A stretch of DNA of 64,000 nt, from assembly GCF_004323635.1 (NCBI RefSeq), contig NZ_CP036515.1:4465501-4529500 (forward strand), written 5' to 3'. The notes beneath the pieces are model-generated. The model had not been told where the DNA came from. It saw nothing but the letters and a program-made list of their open reading frames with translations, and did no database searches. Shown piece after piece: positions 43,929 to 52,907 of the stretch. The DNA comes from Lichenihabitans psoromatis (GTDB taxonomy: Bacteria > Pseudomonadota > Alphaproteobacteria > Rhizobiales > Beijerinckiaceae). Every line of letters starts with the position of its first letter. The first letter of the stretch is position 1. Made by a program: the position numbers and the translations under genes.

Positions 43929-44354
43929 TCAGGCCTTCGGGCCTCGGGGCTTTTTGGACGAGCGACGCGCCGGTACCTTTTCGGATTTGGTGCTGCCGGC
44001 TATCGCGACCGTCTTTGGCATGGCTTTCTTCGGGGCTGCTGCGAGATCGGCGGCGGCCTTCGTCGGAGCCGTGATGGCCGGCTCGCGATCGATCGACGTC
44101 AGATCGTGATCGCCGGTGTCGGTCAGGTTCGGCGCTTCGCCTTCGTTATCGATCGCGATCGACTTTTCTTCGACCGGCTCTTCCGCACCGGTGTCGCGCG
44201 GCAGCAACGTATCCTGCTCGCTGTCCTGGATCGCGATGATCTCCTTGGCTTCATCCCAATGGAGTTGATCGCGACCGTGCGGGTGGCCCTCAGCCTCCCA
44301 CAATTCATGCGCTTTCTTGGCAATTCGTTCGTTATCGTCTTGTCCAGCCATCAT
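43929..44354 (-). CDS. DUF2934 family small acidic protein
   Basis: 141 residues. The N-terminal 45 residues are a DUF2934 module (IAKKAHELWEAEGHPHGRDQLHWDEAKEII), found in many Rhizobiales proteins of unknown role. The rest is low-complexity and ends strongly basic (PARRSSKKPRGPKA), suggesting nucleic-acid contact. The start overlaps the stop of the next small gene upstream by 4 bases. Confidence 0.78.
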   Translation of the reverse strand: MMAGQDDNERIAKKAHELWEAEGHPHGRDQLHWDEAKEIIAIQDSEQDTLLPRDTGAEEPVEEKSIAIDNEGEAPNLTDTGDHDLTSIDREPAITAPTKAAADLAAAPKKAMPKTVAIAGSTKSEKVPARRSSKKPRGPKA

Positions 44355-44620
44355 AATCTCCCAGGAGTATCGGTCGGGAGGTCTTCCGCCTGGTGGCGAA
44401 TTTCCTCGTCCATGTCGTCCAGCCCGTCCGCCGTTTCATCCGGCAAGGTCGGGCGGCTATTATTGGCCTCGATCCAATCGTCAAGCGTGGCGTCTTCGGG
44501 ATCCGTGGACGGATCGTCGCTGGTGTTCGATTGCTGGTCGGCGATGCTCGGACGACCGTTGTCGAGCGGCTTGTCCTCGTCCTGATTCGGGGTTTTGGAG
44601 GTCATGCCCAAGTCCTTCAT
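44351..44620 (-). CDS. Small acidic hypothetical protein
   Basis: 89 residues, very acidic and without hydrophobic segments (repeated Asp/Glu: DDPSTDPEDATLDDW, LDDMDEEIRHQAED), probably disordered. Not recognised. Support comes from the exact 4-base overlap with the DUF2934 gene downstream and protein-like composition. The start may be at 44620 or at the internal ATG at 44605. Confidence 0.55.
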   Translation of the reverse strand: MKDLGMTSKTPNQDEDKPLDNGRPSIADQQSNTSDDPSTDPEDATLDDWIEANNSRPTLPDETADGLDDMDEEIRHQAEDLPTDTPGRL

Positions 44621-44750
44621 TAGTTTGAGATCGTTAACGCACCGTTAACCTTGATGGTCGCTGAAGCAGCCATGCTGATGATGACGCGAGGAGTGAACGC
44701 CGTGCTGGCGAACCGGGTTGCCGAGACGTTTCGGCGGAAGCCGGACCTGC

Positions 44751-45230
44751 TTAGGACAGCCGGCTCTCGGGGTCGTAGGCGAGATGCAGGCGATCCGCGG
44801 CCGCCTGCGCGAAGCGGATCAGCAGGGCGCGGCGGGTCGCTCCGGCAAGACGATGTTCCGGCGCCTCGCGCAGGATCTCGGCCCCATAGGCGTCGGCGAC
44901 GATCAGTCCGGCGTCCGGCGGCATGAGGCCGACCGGCATGTCCGGCGAGACCGCGAAGTAGAGCCGGTCGCAATGCGCCCGATAGATCGGCCATTTCGTA
45001 TCGGCGCGAAAGTCAGCCACGGAGGATTTGACTTCGATGATGGCCAGCGTCCCGTTGGCGCCGAGCGCCATCACGTCGGCGCGGCGCCCATCGGGCAACA
45101 CGAGTTCGGTCACGCTGGCAAGGTTGCGGCTCCGCAACATGCGGCGCAAACCCTTGCAGATCACCCGCGCCATCTCCGACTGGCGCCCATCATCGGGCAG
45201 CCCGTCGATCGCCTCGTTTCTAAACGCCAT
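44751..45230 (-). CDS. mmcB: MmcB family DNA repair protein
   Basis: PD-(D/E)XK-fold protein of 159 residues, like Caulobacter MmcB, which is needed for resistance to DNA damage together with the ImuABC/DnaE2 type response. Key segments are RRADVMALGANGTLAIIEVKSS (catalytic-type Asp and Glu-x-Lys), DFRADTKWPIYRAHCDRLYFAV and GLIVADAYGAEI. The start at 45230 fits the family; the longer frame upstream is low-complexity antisense to nothing known and is rejected. Confidence 0.85.
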   Translation of the reverse strand: MAFRNEAIDGLPDDGRQSEMARVICKGLRRMLRSRNLASVTELVLPDGRRADVMALGANGTLAIIEVKSSVADFRADTKWPIYRAHCDRLYFAVSPDMPVGLMPPDAGLIVADAYGAEILREAPEHRLAGATRRALLIRFAQAAADRLHLAYDPESRLS

Positions 45231-45360
45231 CGGCTCCTGATCAACCCTGCTACGGCCGCGATTCGCAAGTAACCATAGAGGAGGCGCAAGCGGAACAAAA
45301 CCGGAATAGATCGACGAGGGACGAAGCTCAGTCACGGTCGGCGACACAGGAGGGAGGCGC

Positions 45361-46359
45361 CTACGCCTCGACTGCCCAGCAGGCGACATCCCGGCCCTGT
45401 TTGGCAACCAGCGGGGGTTCGTCGACCCGGCATTTGTCGAAAGCAATGGGGCAGCGGGTGTGGAAGACACAGCCTTTCGGCGGATTATAGGGCGAGGGCA
45501 ACTCACCCTTCAGCACGATCCTGTCGCGTTTGGCACCGGGATCCGCCACCGGCGTCGCCGACAGAAGCGCCTTCGTATAAGGATGCTGCGGATTGGCGAA
45601 CAGGGTCTGGCTCGACCCGATCTCAACCGTGTGGCCGAGATAGATCACCATGATCCGGTTGGCGATGTGACGCACCACGGACAGGTCGTGCGAGATGAAC
45701 ACATAGGCGAGCCGGAACTCATCCTGCAGATCGGCCAAGAGGTTGAGGACCTGTGCCCGGATCGAAACGTCGAGCGCCGACACCGGTTCGTCCAGCACCA
45801 GGATCTTGGGTCGCAGCATCAGAGCGCGCGCGATCGCGATGCGTTGGCGTTGCCCACCCGAGAACATATGCGGGTAGCGGTCATAATATTCTGCCCTGAG
45901 CCCGACCTTCACCATCATGTCGCGCGCTGCCGCTTCGCGCGCTTTGGCCGGCGTATCGGTGTTGACCAGCAAAGGCTCTTCGAGCGCCTTGCCGATTTTC
46001 TGGCGCGGGTTCAGCGATCCATAGGGGTTCTGAAACACCATCTGGACCTCGCGCCGCAGCCGCTTGCGCGTCGCCGCATCGGCCTGAGCCACATCGGCGC
46101 CCTCGATGTCGAGCACGCCGGAGGTCGGCGGCTCGATCAGGGTCAGCAGGCGGCCCAGTGTCGACTTGCCAGAGCCTGACTCCCCGACCACCGCGAGCGT
46201 CTCGCCGCGATCGAGCGTGAAGCTCGCGCCCGCCAGCGCCTTCACGGTCACGGGCTTGCCGAAGAGCCCGCGCCGACCCTCATAGTGCCGATGCAGATCC
46301 TTGGCTTCGAGCACGCGGGCCGTCGTGTCGAGCACGGGACGTTCAATCGCGAGGCTCAT
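45361..46359 (-). CDS. Dipeptide/oligopeptide-type ABC transporter ATPase (DppF-like)
   Basis: 332 residues. Walker [10 protein letters not shown], signature FSGGQRQRIAIARAL, Walker B ILVLDEPVSALDVSIRAQVL, H-loop ISHDLSVV, and the C-terminal oligopeptide/dipeptide extension with CVFHTRCP...C (YNPPKGCVFHTRCPIAFDKC), which in this family can hold an Fe-S centre or a zinc. Its start overlaps the DppD-like stop by 4 bases. Last gene of the five-gene operon. Confidence 0.9.
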   Translation of the reverse strand: MSLAIERPVLDTTARVLEAKDLHRHYEGRRGLFGKPVTVKALAGASFTLDRGETLAVVGESGSGKSTLGRLLTLIEPPTSGVLDIEGADVAQADAATRKRLRREVQMVFQNPYGSLNPRQKIGKALEEPLLVNTDTPAKAREAAARDMMVKVGLRAEYYDRYPHMFSGGQRQRIAIARALMLRPKILVLDEPVSALDVSIRAQVLNLLADLQDEFRLAYVFISHDLSVVRHIANRIMVIYLGHTVEIGSSQTLFANPQHPYTKALLSATPVADPGAKRDRIVLKGELPSPYNPPKGCVFHTRCPIAFDKCRVDEPPLVAKQGRDVACWAVEA

Positions 46360-47360
46360 GCGGGTTCCCGCGCAGGTTCAAGCATTCGGGCCGACGGCAC
46401 GCCGTCGATCAGCGGCGTGTGGCACAGGGCCTGACCGAGGGCGGGACTGGCTTTGCGCGGCACGATCGTGTGGCAGTCGTCGAACACGAAAGCGCAGCGG
46501 GGCGAGAAGGTGCATCCGGCCGGCCGATCGAACTGCCCCGGCACCACGCCGGGAATGGCCGGCAGGCGCCGCTGGGTTGCCCGCTCGGGCAACGCCGCCA
46601 TCAGCGCATCGGTATAGGGATGATGTCGGCCGGCGAAGAGTTCCGCAGTTGTGTTGGTCTCGACCTGACGCCCGGCATATTGCACCACGACGCGGCTCGC
46701 GGTTTCGGCCACCACGCCCATGTCATGCGTGATCAGCACGAGGCCCATCCCGGTCTCCTTGCGAAGATCGAGCAACAGATCGAGGATCTGCGCCTGGATC
46801 GTGACATCGAGCGCCGTCGTCGGTTCATCCGCAATCAGCAGTTTCGGATTGCAGGAGATCGCCATGGCGATCATGACGCGCTGGCTCATGCCGCCCGACA
46901 ATTGATGCGGGAACATCCCAAGCCGACGCGCCGGATCGGGAATGCCGACCTTCTCGAGCAGATCGATGCAACGCGCCTTACGGGCCGATCGCGAGAGCCC
47001 AAGATGCGCCTTGAGCGACTCGCCGATCTGGAACCCGACCGTGAAGCACGGGTTCAGCGACGACATCGGCTCTTGAAAGATCATCGCCATGTCGCGGCCG
47101 ATCACCGATCGACGCGCCTTGGGGGTCAGCTTGCGGAGATCCTGGCCGCAGAAATCCATCCGGTCCGCCGTGATGGTCGCGGTCCAGGGGAGTAGGCCCA
47201 TGATGGCCAGCATCGCGACGGATTTGCCCGAGCCGGACTCGCCGACGATCGCCAAAACCTCGTCGCCATCAACCGTCAGATCAACGCCATCCACAGCCGT
47301 GAACGCACCATTGCGGGTTGCGAACCTCACCGTCAGGTTACGAATCTCGAGAAGGCGCAT
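46356..47360 (-). CDS. Dipeptide/oligopeptide-type ABC transporter ATPase (DppD-like)
   Basis: 334 residues. Walker [11 protein letters not shown]-loop [15 protein letters not shown], signature [15 protein letters not shown], Walker [22 protein letters not shown]-loop ITHDMGVV and the family C-terminus with CTFSPRCAF...C. Its start touches the permease stop by one base. Paired with the DppF-like ATPase as a heterodimer. Confidence 0.9.
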   Translation of the reverse strand: MRLLEIRNLTVRFATRNGAFTAVDGVDLTVDGDEVLAIVGESGSGKSVAMLAIMGLLPWTATITADRMDFCGQDLRKLTPKARRSVIGRDMAMIFQEPMSSLNPCFTVGFQIGESLKAHLGLSRSARKARCIDLLEKVGIPDPARRLGMFPHQLSGGMSQRVMIAMAISCNPKLLIADEPTTALDVTIQAQILDLLLDLRKETGMGLVLITHDMGVVAETASRVVVQYAGRQVETNTTAELFAGRHHPYTDALMAALPERATQRRLPAIPGVVPGQFDRPAGCTFSPRCAFVFDDCHTIVPRKASPALGQALCHTPLIDGVPSARMLEPAREPA

Positions 47361-48283
47361 CAGCCTCTCCGCATCTTGGGGTCGAACGCGTCCCGCAGGC
47401 CATCGCCCAGCAGGTTGATCGACACGACCGTGATGAGAATCGCGAGCCCGGGCAGCGTCACGATCCAGGGTTGCGAGCGAATGAACTCGCGCGAATCAGC
47501 CAGCATGGAGCCCCATTCGGGGGTTGGCGGTTGCGCGCCGAGACCCAGAAACCCCAGCGCCGCGGCTTCGAGAATGGCATCCGACAAACCGAGCGCCGCC
47601 TGCACGATGAGCGGCGCCAGGCAATTCGGCAGCACGGTGGACACCATCAGGCGGAACGGTCCGACGCCCGCGACCTTGGCGGCCGTAACATAATCCTTGT
47701 CGAGTTCCGTCAAGGCGGAGGCGCGCACAAGCCGCACGTAGCGCGGAACGTAGACGATCGTGACCGCCACGATCGTGTTTACGAGGCTCGGCCCCAGCAC
47801 CGCCACGGCAAGAATCGCCAGCACCAGATCCGGCACCGACATGATGAGGTCCATGACGCGGGTGATGACGACGTCGACGAACGATCCGTAATAAGCTGCC
47901 AACAGGCCGAGCACGATGCCGACCACGAAGGACACGCACATGACCGAGACGCCGATGAACAACGAGACGCGGGCGCCATAGATGATGCGGGACAACATGT
48001 CCCGGCCGACGCCATCCGTGCCGAACACGAAGCGCCATGTGCCGCCGCCGACCCAGACCGGCGGTGCCTTCACGGCATCGCGGAACTGCTCGACGGGCGA
48101 ATAGGGCGCGATCAGCGGCGCGAAGATCGCCATCAGCACGACCAGCGTGACGATCACGAGGCCGAGCACCGCGCCCTTGTTCTCACGGAACGACAGCCAG
48201 AAGCTGTAGATCGAGGAGGCGGGCTTCGGCGCCGTCGTCAGGCTGCTCGGGGCGGCCGAAAGGGTCGCAAGATCAGCGGCCAT
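47360..48283 (-). CDS. Dipeptide-type ABC permease (DppC-like)
   Basis: 307 residues from the ATG at 48283 (an alternative start at 48310 adds nine). N-terminal OppC_N-type segment (FWLSFRENKGAVLGLVIVTLVVLMAIFAPLIAPYSP), then five further membrane segments and the EAA loop (VTAAKVAGVGPFRLMVSTVLPNCLAP). It overlaps the DppB-like gene by about 11 bases. Confidence 0.88.
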   Translation of the reverse strand: MAADLATLSAAPSSLTTAPKPASSIYSFWLSFRENKGAVLGLVIVTLVVLMAIFAPLIAPYSPVEQFRDAVKAPPVWVGGGTWRFVFGTDGVGRDMLSRIIYGARVSLFIGVSVMCVSFVVGIVLGLLAAYYGSFVDVVITRVMDLIMSVPDLVLAILAVAVLGPSLVNTIVAVTIVYVPRYVRLVRASALTELDKDYVTAAKVAGVGPFRLMVSTVLPNCLAPLIVQAALGLSDAILEAAALGFLGLGAQPPTPEWGSMLADSREFIRSQPWIVTLPGLAILITVVSINLLGDGLRDAFDPKMRRG

Positions 48284-49286
48284 GCCGGATCCTCGGGTTG
48301 ATGAGGCCATACGTCGTATCGACCAACAGATTGACCAGAATGACGACCGCCGACACCAGCATGATGCCGCCCTGCAAGGCCGGATAGTCGCGGCGCGAGA
48401 TGGCCTCGATGAGGTAATGGCCGACGCCGGGCCAGGAGAAGATCGACTCGGTGAGCACCGCCCCGGCCAGCAAGCTGCCGGTCATCAGGCCGATCACGGT
48501 CGTGACCGGGATGAGCGCGTTGCGAAGGGCGTGGACGCCGATGACGCGGAACGGCGAAAGGCCCTTGGCGCGCGCGGTGCGAACATAATCCTCGCTCAGC
48601 ACCTCCAGCATCGAGGATCGCGTCATTCGGGCGATCACGGCCAGTGGAATCGTGCCGAGCACGATGGACGGGAGAATGAGGTGGCGCACCGCATCGACGA
48701 ACGCGCCTGGCTCGTCCGACAGCAGGCTGTCGATCAGCATGAAGCCGGTCGGGGTGTCGTAGTCGAACCGAATGAGATCGATGCGACCAGACACGGGGGT
48801 GAGGTGCCACTGCTCGGCCACCAGCATGATGAGCAACAGACCCCACCAGAAAATCGGCATGGAATAACCGGTGACTGAAAGGCCCATCAGCACCTGATCG
48901 TACCATGTGCCGCGTTTGACGGCGGCCACGACGCCCATCGGGATCCCGATCGCGATCGCCAGCATCATGGCCACGGCCGAGAGTTCGACGGTGGCGGGGA
49001 AGAGCGTGAGAAATTCCGTCAAGACGGGATTGCTGGTCGACAGCGACGTGCCGAAGTCGCCGTGCAGCAGATGCCATCCATAATCGAGGAATTGCTTCCA
49101 GACGGGCTGGTCCAGCCCGAGTTGGTGGCGGAACATCTCGAGCCGCTCGGGCGAGATGCCATGCTCGCCAACCCGCACCTCGACGGGATCCCCCGGCACC
49201 AGCCGGATCGCCATAAAGGTCAGAAACGTCAGCGCGATGAAGGTCGGAATGGTCAGCGCGAGGCGCTTGAGGAAGAAGCGGATCAC
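48273..49286 (-). CDS. Dipeptide-type ABC permease (DppB-like)
   Basis: 337 residues, six membrane segments. The N-terminus MIRFFLKRLALTIPTFIALTFLTF and the segment IRLVPGDPVEV are typical of DppB/NikB; the EAA loop is RTARAKGLSPFRVIGVHALRNALIP. Separated from the binding-protein gene by 79 bases that contain a strong hairpin. Confidence 0.9.
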   Translation of the reverse strand: MIRFFLKRLALTIPTFIALTFLTFMAIRLVPGDPVEVRVGEHGISPERLEMFRHQLGLDQPVWKQFLDYGWHLLHGDFGTSLSTSNPVLTEFLTLFPATVELSAVAMMLAIAIGIPMGVVAAVKRGTWYDQVLMGLSVTGYSMPIFWWGLLLIMLVAEQWHLTPVSGRIDLIRFDYDTPTGFMLIDSLLSDEPGAFVDAVRHLILPSIVLGTIPLAVIARMTRSSMLEVLSEDYVRTARAKGLSPFRVIGVHALRNALIPVTTVIGLMTGSLLAGAVLTESIFSWPGVGHYLIEAISRRDYPALQGGIMLVSAVVILVNLLVDTTYGLINPRIRHGR

Positions 49287-49309
49287 GATCGCGGATCCGC
49301 TGCCTGGCC

Positions 49310-49332
49310 AGCCGGACCACGATGGTCCGGCT
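49310..49332. promoter_or_regulatory. Perfect hairpin between binding-protein and permease genes
   Basis: AGCCGGACCA and TGGTCCGGCT form a perfect 10-base-pair stem with a 3-base loop in the 79-base gap after the binding-protein gene. There is no T run. Such elements usually block 3' exonucleases and raise the level of binding-protein mRNA relative to the permease genes. Confidence 0.7.
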
Positions 49333-49365
49333 GATTGATGATGAAAAGAATGACGATCACCTCGA

Positions 49366-50955
49366 TTACTTCAGGTCGACGCCATCGAACTGGTTACGAC
49401 CCAACGGGCTCATTTTGTAATCTACGACATTTTTGCGCATCGGCTGATACACGACCGAGTGGGCAATGTTGAGCACGGGTTCGTCGTCATGCTCGATGAC
49501 CTGCATCTCGCCATAGAGCTTCGTGCGCTCGGCCTGATCGGTGATCTGCTTGGCCTTGTCCAAGCGCGCATCGAACTCCGTGTTGCACCATTTGCCGACG
49601 TTGCTGGCCGCCGGCTTTCCGCCCGGGCAACCGAGGAAGAAGAAGAAATTGTCCGGATCGCCATTGTCGCCCGTCCAACCGAACAACGCCGCCGTCGCTT
49701 CGCCATTCTGCAACCGCTTGCGATATTCGCCCCACTCGTAGGTCACAAGCTTCGCATTGACGCCGATCTTGGCGAGATCCGACTGCATCATCTCGGCGAT
49801 GCGCTTGGCGTCCGGGTTATAGGGCCGCTGCACGGGCATGTACCAGAGGTCGATGTCGAGCGGCGTGGTGACACCGGCGGTCTTCAGCAGTGCCTTGGCC
49901 TTCTCAGGATCGAACGGATAATCGACGACCTTGTCGTTATAGGCCCACATGGTCGGCGGAATGAGGTTCTTGGCGGCTTGGCCGGCCCCGAGATAAACGT
50001 CCTTGATGATCGACGGCTTATCGATCGCCATGCTGAGAGCCTGACGGACTTCCTTCTTGTCGAAGGGCGGCTTCTGCGCGTTAAAGGCCAGATAGCCGAT
50101 GTTGAGGCCCGGCTGCGACATGACCGTGAGATCGGGATCCTTCTGCATTTCGGGCAGATCGGCCGGACGCGGGAAGGTCGAAACCTGACATTCGCCGGTC
50201 TTCAGCTTCGACAGGCGCGCGGTCGGGTCAGGCGTGATCGCGAAAACGAGGTCGTCGATCGGCGGCTTGCCGCCCCAGTAATCCTTGTTGGCCTTGAAGC
50301 GGATCACGGCGTCCTTCTGATAGGACGAGAAGGTGAACGGCCCGGTGCCGACCGGAACCTGATCGAATTGCTCGGGCTTGCCCTTTTTCATCAAGCTGTC
50401 GGCATATTCGGCCGACTGGATCGTCGCGAAGTCCATGGCGAGATTCGCCAAAATCGCGACATTCGGCTCGCTGAGCGTCATGACGATCGTATAATCGTCC
50501 TTCTTCTCGATCGACTTGACGAGCTTCGGCATATCCATGTCGGAGTAATAGTCGTACTTGCCGCCCGAGACCTTATAGTAGGGGTTCTTCTCGTCATATT
50601 GGCGACCGAACGAGAACAACACGTCGTCGGCATTGAAATCACGGGTCGGCTTGAAGTCGCGGATCGCGCCGAATTTCACACCCTTCCGCAGCTTGAACGT
50701 AATCGTCATGCCATCGGGGCTGACGATCCAGCTTTCAGCGAGGCCGGGCTTCAGGGTGGTGGCGCCACGGTCAAATTCAACGAGCTGGTCGAATACCGGG
50801 CGGGCGGCGTCGAAGCTGGTGCCAGTGGTGTTCAGCGCAGGGGTGAAATTTTCCGGCGAACCTTCGGAGCAATAAACCAAGGTCTTGGCCGAGGCTGCGC
50901 TCGATCCGAGCAACAAAGCCGCAACCCCAAAACCGATCATTTTCAAATGGTTCAT
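49366..50955 (-). CDS. Dipeptide-type ABC substrate-binding protein (DppA-like)
   Basis: Periplasmic binding protein, 529 residues, SBP family 5. Signal peptide MNHLKMIGFGVAALLLGSSA with cleavage after ASA before KTLVYCSEGSPENF. The family segments FDQLVEFDRGATTLKPGLAESW and GVKFG...FNADDVLFSF are present. An AAGGTG ribosome site precedes the ATG. First gene of the operon; dipeptides or other peptides such as murein peptides or haem-like ligands are possible. Confidence 0.92.
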   Translation of the reverse strand: MNHLKMIGFGVAALLLGSSAASAKTLVYCSEGSPENFTPALNTTGTSFDAARPVFDQLVEFDRGATTLKPGLAESWIVSPDGMTITFKLRKGVKFGAIRDFKPTRDFNADDVLFSFGRQYDEKNPYYKVSGGKYDYYSDMDMPKLVKSIEKKDDYTIVMTLSEPNVAILANLAMDFATIQSAEYADSLMKKGKPEQFDQVPVGTGPFTFSSYQKDAVIRFKANKDYWGGKPPIDDLVFAITPDPTARLSKLKTGECQVSTFPRPADLPEMQKDPDLTVMSQPGLNIGYLAFNAQKPPFDKKEVRQALSMAIDKPSIIKDVYLGAGQAAKNLIPPTMWAYNDKVVDYPFDPEKAKALLKTAGVTTPLDIDLWYMPVQRPYNPDAKRIAEMMQSDLAKIGVNAKLVTYEWGEYRKRLQNGEATAALFGWTGDNGDPDNFFFFLGCPGGKPAASNVGKWCNTEFDARLDKAKQITDQAERTKLYGEMQVIEHDDEPVLNIAHSVVYQPMRKNVVDYKMSPLGRNQFDGVDLK

Positions 50956-51250
50956 TCGTCACCTTCAGTTACGAGCCAAAGCCTGCAGCAACCCGCTTCC
51001 GGTTGCGGCCTCGATCAACACCATGTCAGGATGCTCAAATACGCGCCATATCGAAGCGTGATTTGAGCAGCGTTGCAATCGGATTCGAGAGACACGCGAC
51101 GATCCGCGCTGCCCGCCCGAGGGAAGCAATCGTCATACCATTCCGACATTAGCGCCTTCTATCCATATAAAGACTTCGACATATGTTTATTGCCTCAGCG
51201 TCTTTCGGCTGATACGAGGTTTGCGAACGCACTCTCGGGGATCCGACCAC
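50956..51250. promoter_or_regulatory. Divergent region between the peptide transporter operon and ahcY
   Basis: 295 bases, gene-free. It holds the promoters of both directions. The ahcY side has an AT-rich stretch (CATATAAAGACTTCGACATATG near 51165-51186 in outline) that may contain the -10. A long leader before ahcY was checked for a SAH-type riboswitch core; none was convincing. Confidence 0.4.
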
Positions 51251-52669
51251 ATGAGCTCAGCCCAAACCACATCCGCTCACGATTATGCCATTGCCGATAT
51301 CGGTCTCGCCGACTGGGGCCGTAAGGAAATCGCGATCGCCGAGACGGAAATGCCCGGTCTCATGTCGACGCGGGCCGAGTTTGGCGCGTCGCAGCCGCTG
51401 AAAGGCGCCCGCATCGCCGGATCGCTGCATATGACGATTCAGACCGCTGTGCTGATCGAAACCTTGAAGCATCTCGGCGCCGACGTGCGTTGGGCCTCGT
51501 GCAACATCTATTCGACGCAGGACCATGCCGCCGCCGCCATTGCGGCCACGGGCACCCCGGTCTTCGCCATCAAGGGCGAGAACCTCACGGATTACTGGGA
51601 CTACACGCATAAGATTTTCGAGTGGGCCGATGGCGGCACCCCGAACATGATCCTCGACGACGGCGGCGACGCGACGCTGCTGATCCATCTCGGCATCCGT
51701 GCCGAAGCCGGCGACGTCGCCTTCCTCGAGGGCGCCACCAACGAAGAAGAAGAAGTCCTCTTCGCGGCCATCAAGGCGCGGATCGCCTCCAACCATGGTT
51801 GGTATGGCCGGGTCGGCAAAGCCATCAAGGGTGTGACCGAGGAAACCACGACGGGCGTTCACCGCCTCTACATCATGGAGAAGGAAGGCAAGCTTCTCTT
51901 CCCGGCCATCAACGTCAACGACAGCGTCACCAAGTCCAAATTCGACAATCTCTACGGCTGCCGCGAAAGCCTCGTCGACGGCATTCGCCGTGGCACCGAC
52001 GTCATGATGTCCGGCAAGGTCGCCATGGTGGCGGGCTTCGGCGACGTGGGCAAAGGCTCGGCCGCCTCGCTCCGCAACGCCGGCTGCCGCGTCATGGTGT
52101 CGGAGGTCGACCCGATCTGCGCCCTGCAGGCCGCCATGGAAGGCTATGAAGTCACCACGATGGAAGATGCGGCACCCCGCGCCGACATCTTCTGCACCGC
52201 GACCGGCAACGTCGACGTCATCACGATCGATCACATGCGCGCCATGAAGGACCGGGCGATCGTTTGCAACATCGGTCATTTCGACTCGGAAATTCAGGTC
52301 GCGTCGCTCAAGAATTTCAAGTGGCACAACGTCAAGCCGCAGGTCGACGAGGTCGAATTCGCCGACGGCAAGCGCATCATCCTGCTCAGCGAAGGGCGTC
52401 TTGTGAACCTCGGCAACGCCACGGGTCATCCCTCCTTCGTGATGTCGGCCTCCTTCACCAACCAGACGCTCGCGCAAATCGAGCTTTGGACCAAGCAGGG
52501 CGATTACGAGAAGAAGGTTTACGTGCTGCCGAAGACACTCGACGAGAAGGTCGCCTCGCTCCACCTCGCCAAGATCGGCGTGAAGCTGACCAAATTGTCG
52601 GATCAGCAGGCCACCTATCTTGGCCTGTCGCAGACTGGCCCGTTCAAGCCGGATACCTATCGCTACTGA
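51251..52669 (+). CDS. ahcY: Adenosylhomocysteinase
   Basis: NAD-dependent enzyme that cleaves S-adenosylhomocysteine to adenosine and homocysteine, keeping methylation going. 472 residues. Substrate-binding region [15 protein letters not shown], the NAD Rossmann motif [18 protein letters not shown], the [14 protein letters not shown] lysine/asparagine segment and the conserved C-terminal KPDTYRY ending are present. The start [12 protein letters not shown] at 51251 was chosen over ten further codons without resemblance. Followed by a strong terminator. Confidence 0.97.
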   Translation: MSSAQTTSAHDYAIADIGLADWGRKEIAIAETEMPGLMSTRAEFGASQPLKGARIAGSLHMTIQTAVLIETLKHLGADVRWASCNIYSTQDHAAAAIAATGTPVFAIKGENLTDYWDYTHKIFEWADGGTPNMILDDGGDATLLIHLGIRAEAGDVAFLEGATNEEEEVLFAAIKARIASNHGWYGRVGKAIKGVTEETTTGVHRLYIMEKEGKLLFPAINVNDSVTKSKFDNLYGCRESLVDGIRRGTDVMMSGKVAMVAGFGDVGKGSAASLRNAGCRVMVSEVDPICALQAAMEGYEVTTMEDAAPRADIFCTATGNVDVITIDHMRAMKDRAIVCNIGHFDSEIQVASLKNFKWHNVKPQVDEVEFADGKRIILLSEGRLVNLGNATGHPSFVMSASFTNQTLAQIELWTKQGDYEKKVYVLPKTLDEKVASLHLAKIGVKLTKLSDQQATYLGLSQTGPFKPDTYRY

Positions 52670-52732
52670 GACCAACCGGGGTCGTTTGAGGCGGCCCACT
52701 CGGTCGGTCGCACGGACGAGCGTTGCATGAAC

Positions 52733-52770
52733 AACACCCTCGTGGCGGGAACACCTCGAGGGTGTTTTGT
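52733..52770 (+). terminator. Rho-independent terminator of ahcY
   Basis: AACACCCTCG (52733-52742) pairs with CGAGGGTGTT (52757-52766), a perfect 10-base-pair stem with a 14-base loop followed by TTTTG TT. It lies 64 bases after the ahcY stop. Confidence 0.85.
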
Positions 52771-52907
52771 TATGCGTTAACCACTTTCTCAGTCGCTTCG
52801 TGAAAGGCTAAGTTGAAGCGAATCAGGTCGCAGCGTCGTTGTCGCTGGGGTTGGTCCTCACGGCGTCAGGCGTGGGCTCCACGGCCGCGACGCAAAGGGA
52901 CTTTGGA

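Noticed and set aside
43611..44585. Plus-strand frame of 324 codons upstream of gyrB
   Set aside because: Mostly antisense to the DUF2934 gene and the small acidic gene; no family features.
49459..51066. Plus-strand open frame of 535 codons
   Set aside because: Antisense to the DppA-like gene, which has a clear signal peptide and family motifs.
51060..51250. Possible SAH riboswitch before ahcY
   Set aside because: The segment CGAGGTTTGCGAACG is reminiscent, but the conserved core and pseudoknot of the SAH element could not be built.
51257..52699. Minus-strand open frame of 480 codons
   Set aside because: Antisense to ahcY; no recognisable protein features.
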